This document shows, piece after piece, positions 28,537-39,361 of a stretch of DNA of 64,000 nt. Every line of letters begins with the position of its first letter. Positions within the stretch are counted from its first letter, which is position 1. The translations under genes and the position numbers were made by a program. Origin of the DNA: Mangrovihabitans endophyticus (GTDB lineage: Bacteria > Actinomycetota > Actinomycetes > Mycobacteriales > Micromonosporaceae); the NCBI RefSeq assembly GCF_014646155.1, contig NZ_BMMX01000001.1:235720-299719 (forward strand), given 5' to 3'. Below the pieces are notes generated by a model, which was not told the origin of the DNA, did not search any database, and worked only from the letters and a program-made list of their open reading frames with translations.

Positions 28537-29001
28537 TCACCGGTAGTCGGGGGCGTTCCACGGCGCCACCCGGTGCCGCTGGTGGTGCCACTGCGGGTGC
28601 CGTCCGTGCCGGGCGTGCCGCCGCAACCCCGCGAACAGGAAGATCAGCGGGAAGATCGGCCAGAAGAAGGGCGCGTGGGACAGCAACCAGGCGCCGACGA
28701 GGAGCAGCGAGACGACCACCACGAAGCCGGCGTGCCGGCGTAGGTCCCGCCGCGACTCGGCGACCGCTTCCGGGGTCTGCTGCAGCGCTTGGCGTCCCTG
28801 GTCGGGCAGGTCCGCGGTGAGCGGGGCCAGCTCGTCGCGATAGGTGGCGGCGTACGCGGCGGCCATCCGTTCCTCGCCCTCGGCGAGGCTGAGGCGCCCC
28901 TCGGTCATGGCGGCGCGCAGGATCGTGGCGACCCGCTCCCGTTCGGTGTCCGAGGTCCGCAGACGGTGGGGGCCGGACCAGGTGGCTTCGTTCGGATTCA
29001 C
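28537..29001 (-). CDS. DUF1707 (SHOCT-like) membrane protein
   Basis: 154 residues from GTG 29001, preceded by an excellent AAGGAGGAT. The N-terminal DUF1707 segment has RTSDTERERVATILRAAMTEGRLSLAEGEERMAAAY, the start of many actinobacterial proteins that position a small helical domain next to a membrane anchor. Two hydrophobic segments follow (VVVVSLLLVGAWLL and WPIFPLIFLFAG). The tail is His/Arg-rich (RHARHGRHPQWHHQRHR). Function is unknown. It is divergent from a histidine kinase gene, 225 bases apart, and may be regulated with it. Confidence 0.85.
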   Translation of the reverse strand: MNPNEATWSGPHRLRTSDTERERVATILRAAMTEGRLSLAEGEERMAAAYAATYRDELAPLTADLPDQGRQALQQTPEAVAESRRDLRRHAGFVVVVSLLLVGAWLLSHAPFFWPIFPLIFLFAGLRRHARHGRHPQWHHQRHRVAPWNAPDYR

Positions 29002-29226
29002 GGGATCCTCCTTGAGACGGGTGGCACGGTCTCCAGCATCGGCGCCGGGGGCGTTTCCGGGCGTCGGCCGCGCGGCGCATCCCGGACGCGGCGGCGGTGG
29101 TACGGGCACCGGAGCGGCTACTCCTCACGGGGTACGCCGCGGGGGCGCACTACCGCCGTGGGAGCAGGCCGGGCCGCCGCGCCCTGTGGATGTTCCAGCC
29201 CCGGCGGGTGCCGTAGGTTCGGTGCC

Positions 29227-30474
29227 ATGCGCGAATCCGGCCGGTCCCATCCACGGCGGCGCGGCCGGCACTCGGACTGGCCGGTCGGCGCCGTGGTGGT
29301 GGCCGCGCTGTGTCACGTTTTCGGCGCGCGGGCCGAGGCCGCCGACGGGGTGCTGCTGCGCCCGCTGGACGCGCTGACGTACGCGGTGCTGCTGCTCGGC
29401 CCGGCGGCGCTGTTCTGGCGCCGGCGTGCACCGATCGGCGCGCTGGTCGTGGCGCTGGCCGGCGGGCTCGGGCTGGCCGCGGTCGCGCCGCCGGTGTGGA
29501 ACTTCGCGGTGGCGCCGGCGATCGCGGTGTTCTCCGCGGTCAAGGCCGGCCGGGGCCGGGCCGCGGTGCCGGTCGCGATGATGGGCTACCTGGCGTGGGT
29601 GGCCGTCTACGGCGTGTTCGCCGGCGCGCTCGGCGTGCCCGGCGCCGCGCGTCTGGACACGCGCACCGCGCTGATTGCCGCCGGCGGGCTGGCGCTGGTG
29701 TTGTTCCTGGGCGGGGCGGCCAAGGCGCAGTCCGAGCACGTGGCCGAGATGATCAAGGTGCGGGCGGAGCGCGAGCAGGCCCGCGAGGAGCAGGAGCGGC
29801 GGCAGGCGTCGGAGGAGCGGCTGCGGATGGCTCGGGAGCTGCACGACGTGCTGGGCCATCACCTGTCGCTGATCAACGTGCAGGCGGGTGTCGGCCTGCA
29901 CCTGATGGACAACCGGCCGGAGCAGGCCCGCGAGGCGCTCACCGCGATCAAGACGGCGAGCTCGGAGGCGCTGCGCGAGGTACGGGCGGTGCTCGGCGTG
30001 CTGCGGCCGGAGGAGGAGGCCGCGCCGCGGCAGCCCGCCCTGGGCCTGGACCGGATCGAGGAGCTGACCGCCGGGGCGGGCCTGCCGGTCACTGTCACGG
30101 TCGCCGGTACGCGCCGTGCGCTGCCCGCCGAGGTGGACCGCGCCGCGTACCGGATCGTGCAGGAGGCGCTGACGAACGTGCGCAAGCACGCCGCGGCCGG
30201 TGCCACGGCGCAGGTGACCGCCGCGTACGAACCGGGGGAGCTGCGCCTGACCGTGCGCAACGACGGCCCGGCGCCCAGCCGGCTGCCCAGCATGACCACG
30301 CTGCTGGGCGGCGCGCGGGGCGAGGACGCCGCGACGGGTGGCAGTGGCATCGCGGGGATGCGGGCGCGGGCGCGGAGCCTGGGCGGAAGCCTGACCGCAG
30401 GCCCGCTGGCCGGGGGCGGATTCGAGGTGGTGGCCGTGCTGCCCGCCGGGGCGGCGGAGGAGGGGGACGCGTGA
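29227..30474 (+). CDS. Membrane sensor histidine kinase (HisKA_3 type)
   Basis: 415 residues from ATG 29227. The sensor half has about five or six hydrophobic segments (WPVGAVVVAALCHVF, ALTYAVLLLGPAALFW, APIGALVVALAGGLGLAAV) and no large outer domain. The coil EQAREEQERRQASEERLRMA leads to the phosphotransfer motif RELHDVLGHHLSLI with His206. The ATPase domain has VQEALTNVRKHAA (N box) and GSGIAGMRARARSLGGSL (G box). It overlaps the response regulator by GTGA (4 bases). Same architecture as the kinase at 1739-2989, but the pair order is opposite in strand and the sequences are clearly separate paralogues. Confidence 0.92.
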   Translation: MRESGRSHPRRRGRHSDWPVGAVVVAALCHVFGARAEAADGVLLRPLDALTYAVLLLGPAALFWRRRAPIGALVVALAGGLGLAAVAPPVWNFAVAPAIAVFSAVKAGRGRAAVPVAMMGYLAWVAVYGVFAGALGVPGAARLDTRTALIAAGGLALVLFLGGAAKAQSEHVAEMIKVRAEREQAREEQERRQASEERLRMARELHDVLGHHLSLINVQAGVGLHLMDNRPEQAREALTAIKTASSEALREVRAVLGVLRPEEEAAPRQPALGLDRIEELTAGAGLPVTVTVAGTRRALPAEVDRAAYRIVQEALTNVRKHAAAGATAQVTAAYEPGELRLTVRNDGPAPSRLPSMTTLLGGARGEDAATGGSGIAGMRARARSLGGSLTAGPLAGGGFEVVAVLPAGAAEEGDA

Positions 30475-31142
30475 TCGCCGTGCTGCTGGCCGACGACCAG
30501 GCGCTGGTGCGGGCCGGATTCCGGGCGTTGCTGGGCGCGGAACCGGACATCGAGGTGGTGGCCGAGGCTGCGGACGGGGTGGAGGCGGTCCGGCTGGCCC
30601 GGCAGACGCGTCCCGACGTGGTGCTGATGGACATCCGGATGCCGGGCGTGGACGGCCTGGAGGCGACGCGCCGGATCGCCGCCGAGCCGGAACTGGCCGA
30701 CACCAAGGTGGTCATCCTGACCACGTTCGAGCTGGACGAGTACGTCTTCGAGGCGCTGCGCACCGGCGCGTCGGGCTTCCTGGTCAAGGACACCGAGCCG
30801 GTGGAGTTGCTGCGCGGCGTGCGCGCGGTGGCCGCCGGGGATGCCCTGCTGTCGCCGAGCGTGACCCGCCGGGTGATCGGCGAGTTCGCCGCCGGTGGGC
30901 GGGGCGGCCCGGCGGTGGCGCCCGCCGAGCTCGCCCAGCTCACCGACCGTGAGCGCGAGGTGATGGTGCTGGTCGCCGAGGGCCTGTCGAACGACGAGAT
31001 CGCCGCGCGGCTGGTGATCAGCCCGGCGACCGCGAAGACGCACGTCAGCCGCACCATGGTCAAGCTCGGCGCGCGGGACCGGGCGCAGTTGGTCGTCTAT
31101 GCCTATGAGGCGGGGCTGATCCGTCCCGGTTGGCTGACCTGA
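30471..31142 (+). CDS. NarL/FixJ-family response regulator
   Basis: 223 residues from GTG 30471. The receiver domain has DD at 8-9, Asp54 in DVVLMDIRMPG, Thr in LTTFELDEYVFEAL and Lys in FLVKD. The LuxR-type DNA-binding domain has LTDREREVMVLVAEGLSNDEI and TAKTHVSRTMVKL. Translation is coupled to the kinase through a 4-base overlap. Gene order kinase-regulator and high similarity to the regulator at 1077-1742 indicate the same family. Targets are unknown; the DUF1707 gene divergent from this operon is the nearest candidate. Confidence 0.93.
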   Translation: MIAVLLADDQALVRAGFRALLGAEPDIEVVAEAADGVEAVRLARQTRPDVVLMDIRMPGVDGLEATRRIAAEPELADTKVVILTTFELDEYVFEALRTGASGFLVKDTEPVELLRGVRAVAAGDALLSPSVTRRVIGEFAAGGRGGPAVAPAELAQLTDREREVMVLVAEGLSNDEIAARLVISPATAKTHVSRTMVKLGARDRAQLVVYAYEAGLIRPGWLT

Positions 31143-31243
31143 GCGCACGCCCGGCCGGCCCCGAGCGAAGGACGCGCCTTTGTAACACCCGTCGGTGACA
31201 ATGCGGGTAGTCGATCAGTGGAAACGTGGAGGTGAGCGCGGGC

Positions 31244-33871
<2,628 letters not shown>

Positions 33872-33900
33872 ACCGGTCAATCTGTCTGACTACCCGTCCG

Positions 33901-33929
33901 TTGTCGCGGTGGCGCCGAATTTCTAACGT
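33901..33929 (+). promoter_or_regulatory. Putative leaderless promoter of the small membrane protein gene
   Basis: TTGTCG, a 17-base spacer, then TAACGT (TANNNT type). The -10 ends 7 bases before the ATG at 33937, which has no Shine-Dalgarno sequence, so the mRNA would start at or next to the start codon. Confidence 0.6.
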
Positions 33930-33936
33930 GACTTTC

Positions 33937-34191
33937 ATGGCGGACGATGACGAGGCGAAGATCCGTGCCGATGCGGCGGCCCGGCGGGCCCGCGGGGTGG
34001 CGCGGGTCTCCCGGCGCGACGAGGTGACCGGTCGGCTCTACCCCAAGGTCGAGCAGGCACGACCGGTCTTTGTGGACGACAGTGGCCGGCGCGGGCGCTG
34101 GCTCACCCTGCTGTCGGTGGGGGTGGCGGTGATCGGGTTGGCGCTTGTCGCGGCGGTGTGGTGGAGCCAGGCCTCGGTGGCGAGCGGCTGA
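33937..34191 (+). CDS. Small single-span membrane protein
   Basis: 84 residues. The N-terminal ~50 are charged (ADDDEAKIRADAAARRARGVARV then RLYPKVEQARPVFVDDSGRRGRW), followed by one membrane span (LLSVGVAVIGLALVAAVWW). The start ATG 33937 sits right behind a TTGTCG-N17-TAACGT promoter. The stop overlaps the ATG of the deacetylase-glycosyltransferase gene by one base (TGATG), so it is co-translated and may be an accessory subunit of that polysaccharide enzyme. No known family recognised. Confidence 0.75.
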   Translation: MADDDEAKIRADAAARRARGVARVSRRDEVTGRLYPKVEQARPVFVDDSGRRGRWLTLLSVGVAVIGLALVAAVWWSQASVASG

Positions 34192-36383
34192 TGGGTCTCT
34201 GGGTCCGCACCGCACCGGTCGCCGATGCGGCACCGGCCCGCCGCCGCGTGACGCTCCGCCCGCGGTTCATCGTCGCCGCGGTGATCGTCTTCGTCGTGCT
34301 CAACCTGCTGGTCATCGAGGCGTACGCGAACGCGCGTTTCGTCCCGGACCAGCGTGGCGAGGAGAACGGGCCGCAATCTCAGGTGCCCGCGTCGGTGGTG
34401 GACGGCGGTCCGATCGTGTCCCCGGACGGCTCCTACGCCATGCCGCCCCGCACGGTCGCGCTCACCTTCGACGACGGGCCGGATCCGCGGTGGACGCCGC
34501 GGATCCTGGACGTGCTGGCGCGCTTCCACGTCCCGGCGACGTTCTTCGTCGTCGGCTCCCAGGTCGCCCGGCATCCGGACATCGCCCGCCGGATCGTCGC
34601 CGAGGGACATGACCTCGGGGTGCACACGTTCACCCACCCGGACGTGTCCGGACTGCCGCAGTGGCGCCGCCGCGCCGAGTATGCCCAGACCGAGATGGCG
34701 ATCGCGCACGCCACCGGAACCACCACGCGGCTGCTGCGACTGCCGTACTCGTCCGGTGCGGACGCCCTGGACAACGCGAACTGGGAGCTGACCGAGGAGG
34801 CCAGCCGGCTCGGCTTCGTCAGCGTCTTCAGCGACACGGACAGCCGGGACTGGGCACGACCCGGAGTCGCCTCGATCGTGCGCAACGCCACCCCGGCGGC
34901 CGGTCGCGGCGCCGTGGTGCTGCTGCACGACGCGGGCGGGGACCGAGCGCAGACGGTGGCCGCCCTGGAACGCCTGATCCCCTCGCTGCGGTCCCGCGGC
35001 TACACGTTCACCGGGCTGTCCGGCGCGCGGTCCGGGCTGGTCCGGGTGGCCGCGGTCGGCAGCGCGCCGGCGCTCGCCGACCCGGCGGCGGTCTCCGCAT
35101 CGGACTGGCGGGCCTCCGCGGTCGTCTGGTCGATCCAGTCCGCGGACCGCCTGGTCGACCTGTTCTGGCTGGTGCTGATCCTGGTTGGCGCGCTCACCCT
35201 GCTGCGCACGGTCTTCCTCTTCGTGTTTGCGATCGGGCACGCCCGGCGGCGCCGCCGCGCGGGCTGGTCCTGGGGGCCGGAGGTGACCGAACCGGTGTCG
35301 GTCGTGGTGCCCGCCTGGAACGAGCGCGAGGGCATCGTCGGCACCGTGCGGTCGCTGGTCGCCGGCTCGCACGAGGTGGAGGTGGTGGTGGTCGACGACG
35401 CCTCCACCGACGGCACCGCCGCAGCGGTGGAAAGCCTGCGCCTGAGCGGGGTGCGGGTGGTCCGGGTGCCCAAGGGCGGCAAGGCAGCGGCGCTGAACGC
35501 CGGGATCGGCCTGTCCCGGCATCCGCTGGTGGTGATGGTGGACGCGGACACGGTGGTGGAGCCGGAGGCCATCCACCGCCTGGTGCAGCCGTTCGCCGAT
35601 CCGCGGATCGGCGCGGTCGCGGGCAACGTCAAGGTCGGCAACCGGGTCAGCATGATCGCCCGCTGGCAACACATCGAATATGTGATCGGCTTCAACCTGG
35701 ACCGCCGGCTGTATGAGAGGTTCGACTGCATCCCCACCGTCCCCGGCGCGCTGGGCGCGTTCCGCCGGGTCGCGGTGCAGGCGGCCGGCGGGGTCACCGA
35801 GGACACCCTGGCCGAGGACACGGACCTGACCATCGCCCTGCACCGGGCCGGCTGGCGGGTGGTCTATGTGGACGATGCGCGGTCGTGGACCGAAGCGCCC
35901 GCCTCCGTCGGCCAGTTGTGGAGGCAGCGGTACCGCTGGAGTTACGGCACCATGCAGGCGCTGTGGAAGCACCGCGGCGGGCTGAACGATCCCGGCAACC
36001 CGGGCCGTTTCGGGCGCCGTGGCTTGCCGCTGCTGGCGCTGTTCACGGTGGTCCTGCCGTTGCTGGCGCCGCTGGTGGACGTCTTCGCCGTGTACGGACT
36101 GATCTTCCTGGACCGGACCGAGACCCTGCTGGCCTGGGCGGCGGTGATGCTGGTGCAGGTGATCACCGCGGTGCTGGCGTTCCGCCTGGACCGGGAGAGC
36201 CTGCGGCCGTTGTGGGCGCTGCCGTTGCAGCAGATCGCCTATCGCCAGTTGATGTACCTGGTGCTGGTGCATTCCATGGTCACCGCGGTGAGTGGCGGGC
36301 GGCTGCACTGGCAGAAGCTGAACCGGCACGGCCAGGCGGCGCAGAGCGCCCCGGCCCCTCAGGTCACGTCGACCAGACCTTGA
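34191..36383 (+). CDS. Bifunctional polysaccharide deacetylase-glycosyltransferase
   Basis: 730 residues. A membrane anchor near residues 23-43 (FIVAAVIVFVVLNLLVIEAY) precedes an extracytoplasmic NodB-like deacetylase domain (about 80-280) with metal-binding Asp94-Asp95 in TFDDGPD and HTFTHPD. A second span (LFWLVLILVGALTLLRTVFLFVFAIG) leads to a cytoplasmic GT2 domain with VVVDDASTDGT (Asp402-403), VMVDADT, LAEDTDLT and the QRYRW motif of processive synthases such as NodC/hyaluronan synthase and PgaC. Three or four more spans follow. One chain would both polymerise a HexNAc polymer and deacetylate it on the outside. Its 3' end overlaps the convergent glycosyltransferase gene by 20 bases. Confidence 0.88.
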   Translation: MGLWVRTAPVADAAPARRRVTLRPRFIVAAVIVFVVLNLLVIEAYANARFVPDQRGEENGPQSQVPASVVDGGPIVSPDGSYAMPPRTVALTFDDGPDPRWTPRILDVLARFHVPATFFVVGSQVARHPDIARRIVAEGHDLGVHTFTHPDVSGLPQWRRRAEYAQTEMAIAHATGTTTRLLRLPYSSGADALDNANWELTEEASRLGFVSVFSDTDSRDWARPGVASIVRNATPAAGRGAVVLLHDAGGDRAQTVAALERLIPSLRSRGYTFTGLSGARSGLVRVAAVGSAPALADPAAVSASDWRASAVVWSIQSADRLVDLFWLVLILVGALTLLRTVFLFVFAIGHARRRRRAGWSWGPEVTEPVSVVVPAWNEREGIVGTVRSLVAGSHEVEVVVVDDASTDGTAAAVESLRLSGVRVVRVPKGGKAAALNAGIGLSRHPLVVMVDADTVVEPEAIHRLVQPFADPRIGAVAGNVKVGNRVSMIARWQHIEYVIGFNLDRRLYERFDCIPTVPGALGAFRRVAVQAAGGVTEDTLAEDTDLTIALHRAGWRVVYVDDARSWTEAPASVGQLWRQRYRWSYGTMQALWKHRGGLNDPGNPGRFGRRGLPLLALFTVVLPLLAPLVDVFAVYGLIFLDRTETLLAWAAVMLVQVITAVLAFRLDRESLRPLWALPLQQIAYRQLMYLVLVHSMVTAVSGGRLHWQKLNRHGQAAQSAPAPQVTSTRP

Positions 36384-37518
36384 TGCCCAGGTGGGCGAGG
36401 GCCTGGTCGGGGGGCAGGCCGCGGGGCAGGCCGCCCAGGAAGTCCGCCCAGTTGCGCCGGTCGCGGTGCCAGGCGCGCAGGTAGGACACGCACAGGTGCG
36501 GGGTGATCTGGTCCACGCTGCGCAGCGAGGTGTGCAGCGCGGCGCGCATCCGCTCCCGCCGCGGCACCGCCAGCGGCGCGGTCGGCAGCCGGCGCAGGAT
36601 GTCGGTGATCAGCTCCATGCGCCGCGCCAGGAAACCACGCCAGTACGCCAGGTCGGCGTCGGCCACCGAACGGCCCTCGTCGAGGAGCGCGAAGATGCCC
36701 TCGGCCAGGCAGTCGCCGAACTCCTCCTGGCGGGCGCGGTCGTGATTGGCGTACGGGTCGTACCGCGCCTGGCGGTAGGAGCCGGTCACCGCGAGATCGG
36801 CCAGCCGGTCCCCGGCGAGCAGGAAGAACCAGTCCTCGTTGTAGATGTCGGGGAAGAACGACGTGGTGCGCGTGGCCGGCACCAGCAGCGCGCCGGCGCC
36901 GACGAAGGTGCCCTGGCTGCCGCCGGTGTCCCGGTTGGCGTGGCACACCACGCTGTTGTCGAAGAAGCCGTCGTTGCGCAGGCACACGGCGTCGTATCGG
37001 TCGAGCAGCGCGGCCGCTCCGCGCAACTCGTCGGCGCTCACCCCGGCGATGTCGTCGTCCAGGAACAACACGCGTTCCCAGCCGGCCATCCGGCCCAGGG
37101 CGAGGCCGATGTTGCGTTTGGTCGAGGTGTCGGCGCGGCGCTTGAGCGACGCCGCGGCCGGCCGGCTGGCTTCGAACTCGGCCAGCTTGCGGTTGGCCCG
37201 GAAACCGGGCAGCCGGTGACCACCGTCCACGAGCGCCGCCAGCACGGTGGTGCGCAGCGGCCGTTGCCAGCACCTCTCGACCACCGCGGCGGGGCTGGAG
37301 GACTGGCTGCACAGGGCGACCAGCGGTGCGCCGAGCCGCTCGGCCAGGTCGAGCGCGGGGAGCAAGGCGTCGGGGCGCCGTGACGTCGGAACCACCACGG
37401 CGTCGACGCGGGCCGTCCCGGTGGGCGGACCGTCGAAGGCCAGCAACCCGAGGTGGGTCGGGTGCTGGTCGTACCGCTCGGGGGCCGGCGGGACGTCGAG
37501 GATGTGCGGGGCAGTCAC
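36364..37518 (-). CDS. GT-A fold glycosyltransferase-like protein
   Basis: 384 residues from GTG 37518, overlapping the stop of the upstream XRE gene by 4 bases (GTGA), so translation is coupled. Landmarks: ARVDAVVVPTSRRPDALLPAL near the N-terminus, a conserved Lys-Arg-Asn segment DTSTKRNIGLALGRM, and the metal-binding triad VLFLDDDIAGV. Further on come DGFFDNSVVCHANRD and SFFPDIYNEDWFFLL. This is the layout of GT2/GT-A enzymes using nucleotide sugars; the acceptor is unknown. The C-terminal third is helical, with RAWHRDRRNWADFLGGLP. It is cotranscribed with a regulator that has its own operator, which is odd for a housekeeping transferase. Confidence 0.75.
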   Translation of the reverse strand: MTAPHILDVPPAPERYDQHPTHLGLLAFDGPPTGTARVDAVVVPTSRRPDALLPALDLAERLGAPLVALCSQSSSPAAVVERCWQRPLRTTVLAALVDGGHRLPGFRANRKLAEFEASRPAAASLKRRADTSTKRNIGLALGRMAGWERVLFLDDDIAGVSADELRGAAALLDRYDAVCLRNDGFFDNSVVCHANRDTGGSQGTFVGAGALLVPATRTTSFFPDIYNEDWFFLLAGDRLADLAVTGSYRQARYDPYANHDRARQEEFGDCLAEGIFALLDEGRSVADADLAYWRGFLARRMELITDILRRLPTAPLAVPRRERMRAALHTSLRSVDQITPHLCVSYLRAWHRDRRNWADFLGGLPRGLPPDQALAHLGIKVWST

Positions 37519-38606
37519 GCGCCGACCTCCGGCCATTCATAGAGCCGGATGTCATCCAGCGTCCAGTCGGGAACAACCACTTTGTTGGCAACGACGCGGA
37601 CGCGGCTGAGGATGCTGTACGTCTGGTCGCCGGCGAAGCGGGCGCTGAGGTACTCGGTGTTGCGGCCGGCGACCTTCGAGTCGGTCAGCGCGCGAACCAT
37701 ACCGTATGTGCCTCGGGCGTACATCCCGTTGCAGAGGAAGGCCGTGCGGTCCTCGGCGTACGGGTTCGGGGTCCGCAGGAACAGCGCCACGTCCTCGCGC
37801 AGGGTTGTTCCGGGCGGACGGTGCGAGAAGCGCGGCCGGAACCGTTGGTCTCCGCTGCCGGCCCGGGCGAGGAAGCTGCCCGGATCGTCGTCGTCGTCGC
37901 GGGGCAACTGGGAGACCGGCACATGCGACAGGTAGGGCAGCAGGTCGGCGGCCAGCGGGTTGAAATCGATGCCGCCCAGCACGATGAGGTGCGAGGCCCG
38001 GTCCTCGTCGGTCAGCTCGGGATAGGTGCGGATGTGCACGCCGCTGTTCGGGTTCAGCCCCTTGACGTGGCCGTAGAGCTCGATCAGGGCGTCGATGTCG
38101 GCGTACCGGTAGGACGCGATGTGGTTGGGGTCGCGCGGATCGGCGTACGGCAACTGGGCCCGATGCGCGTCATCGAGTTCCGAGCAGACGATGGTGACCG
38201 CCTGCCCGGCGGGGAACCGCCACGGGTGGGCGGACGCGGCCGCAGGCGGCGGCTCCGGCCGGGGTGAACGGGGATCCAGCGCGGTGAGCGCCGCCCGGCG
38301 CAGCTCACCGAGCTCGCGTTCCAGGGCCTGGAAGGCGAGCATCTCCGGATTGGTCATGTCGTCGTCGAGGGCCATCCGCGGCCGGCCCTTGTCGGTGATC
38401 CGGGGTGCGCCGAACATCCGCGCGTACCCGGTGAGCCGGTGCGGCGGCGGGAGGGATTTGCCCTTCTCCCACGACGAGATGCTGGGCGTGCTCACGCCGA
38501 GTGCGCTCGCCACCTCGGGCTGGGTCAGACGGGGGGCGAACGGCCATCCGCGGCGCAGCGTCCGCAGGCGCGCGGCAAGCGTGCTCACGTCCACCGGTCC
38601 GGCCAT
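37515..38606 (-). CDS. XRE-family regulator with large C-terminal domain
   Basis: 363 residues from ATG 38606, with GGAAGAGGGG upstream. The N-terminal HTH (about 10-70) contains LTQPEVASALGVSTPSISSWEKGKSLPPPHRL. The C-terminal ~240 residues form a Rossmann-like alpha/beta domain (AVTIVCSELDDAHRAQLPYA, YADIDALIELYGHVKGL, SHLIVLGGIDFNPL) ending in a beta-rich part. I recall similar HTH plus unknown-sensor proteins in actinomycetes but no established ligand. A 21-bp palindrome lies 19 bases upstream of its start and a second copy 108 bases further on, so it most likely represses itself and the divergent gene. It is coupled to the glycosyltransferase gene downstream. Confidence 0.82.
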   Translation of the reverse strand: MAGPVDVSTLAARLRTLRRGWPFAPRLTQPEVASALGVSTPSISSWEKGKSLPPPHRLTGYARMFGAPRITDKGRPRMALDDDMTNPEMLAFQALERELGELRRAALTALDPRSPRPEPPPAAASAHPWRFPAGQAVTIVCSELDDAHRAQLPYADPRDPNHIASYRYADIDALIELYGHVKGLNPNSGVHIRTYPELTDEDRASHLIVLGGIDFNPLAADLLPYLSHVPVSQLPRDDDDDPGSFLARAGSGDQRFRPRFSHRPPGTTLREDVALFLRTPNPYAEDRTAFLCNGMYARGTYGMVRALTDSKVAGRNTEYLSARFAGDQTYSILSRVRVVANKVVVPDWTLDDIRLYEWPEVGA

Positions 38607-38624
38607 GTGTTCCCCTCTTCCAAA

Positions 38625-38645
38625 ACTTCAGAAGACTTCTGAATT
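38625..38645. promoter_or_regulatory. Operator 1 (palindrome) upstream of the XRE gene
   Basis: ACTTCAG-AAGACTT-CTGAATT; its core TTCAGAAG-A-CTTCTGAA is a perfect 8+1+8 inverted repeat. It lies between the XRE start codon and its probable -10 (attatg on the plus strand, CATAAT on the minus), where binding would block transcription. Confidence 0.7.
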
Positions 38646-38732
38646 ATGGCGATGCTGTGACAGTCGCATGTAGTGCGACGTCGAATTTAGCAGACTGAGA
38701 CAGCAATCTGTGTTTGCTTTCGCTTTCGGCTT

Positions 38733-38753
38733 ACTTCAGGTCACTTCTGAAGT
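38733..38753. promoter_or_regulatory. Operator 2 (palindrome) in the divergent promoter
   Basis: ACTTCAG-GTCACTT-CTGAAGT: 7-base inverted arms with the same 7-base spacing and shared ACTT as operator 1. It ends just before TAGAGT, a likely -10 of the rightward gene. Confidence 0.7.
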
Positions 38754-38985
38754 TTAGAGTAACTGAAGGAGCGTTAAGGCGAGGGGGTCGCAAGTGGCCA
38801 GTCGTCGAGCCAGGGAGCCGCCGCCCATCGAAGGGATCCGGCGCATCGATCGCGATCGTGTTTGACGAAGTCACAGACGGTGACGGAATCACTGATCGCC
38901 CAAAGACAAGAGAACGCCTCCGGGTCGCAGCCGGAAGCGTCCTCGTCAGCAATCGCCATCTCCCAGGACAGGGAAAGGACTGCCG

Positions 38986-39279
38986 TTGTTTACGTTAGAC
39001 GCCTTGCACACCGTCGTAAATCACCTTCCGGTGTCGACTTCGCCCGGCCCGCCGGACGCGGTGAACTGGATGGACGGCCAATATCGCCCGATCGTTTTCG
39101 TCACGATCATCATCGCGATCATGATGCTGGGCGGCGCGCTCAAGCATCTGGGCCGGGCCACCGTGCCGCTCGGCGAGATGCTCCGATGGGCACTGTCCGC
39201 GCTGGCCGTGGCCATCCTGCTGGTCGGTGCTCTGGCGCTGCTGGCGGTGGCGCTGGCGACCACCGTCGGCAGCGAATAG
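38986..39279 (+). CDS. Small two-span membrane protein
   Basis: 97 residues from TTG 38986, with GGAAAGGA 8 bases upstream. Two hydrophobic helices (IVFVTIIIAIMMLGGAL and ALSALAVAILLVGALALLAVALA) are joined by a short Lys/Arg/Glu loop (KHLGRATVPLGEMLRW). The size and layout recall VirB2/TrbC-like pilins or small ion-permeable proteins, but no signal peptide cleavage site or partner secretion genes are seen, so that is only a resemblance. Its promoter carries a copy of the XRE operator, so it is probably under that repressor's control. I do not recognise the family. Confidence 0.65.
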   Translation: MFTLDALHTVVNHLPVSTSPGPPDAVNWMDGQYRPIVFVTIIIAIMMLGGALKHLGRATVPLGEMLRWALSALAVAILLVGALALLAVALATTVGSE

Positions 39280-39293
39280 GTTGACCCGCCGGC

Positions 39294-39311
39294 CCCGGGC
39301 CAGCGCCCGGG
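39294..39311 (+). terminator. Short GC hairpin after the small membrane protein
   Basis: CCCGGGC-cagc-GCCCGGG, a 7-bp perfect stem with tetraloop, 14 bases after the stop. It is also within 55 bases of the acetyltransferase start. Confidence 0.5.
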
Positions 39312-39361
39312 ACCGGCATGCGGCGCTGGCAAACTCGCAGCGGGTCACGTTAGCTGGCCAG

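Larger units (their letters stand above)
38607..38985. other. Divergent intergenic region with two operators
   Basis: 379 bases between the XRE regulator and the small membrane protein. It holds two 21-bp palindromes and a TAGAGT -10-like hexamer at 38755-38760, placed so that the second palindrome covers the -35/spacer region. The rest (38765-38975) is unstructured by eye. An open frame at 38714-38998 starts with TTG inside the promoter region and is not supported. Confidence 0.6.

Noticed and set aside
38714..38998. A 94-codon plus-strand frame upstream of the small membrane protein
   Set aside because: It starts at TTG inside the operator/promoter region, has no Shine-Dalgarno site and runs into the start of the better-supported gene in another frame.
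38986..39279. VirB2/TrbC-like pilin of a conjugation system
   Set aside because: Two helices match in outline only; no cleavage site and no type IV secretion, relaxase or integrase genes are in the window.
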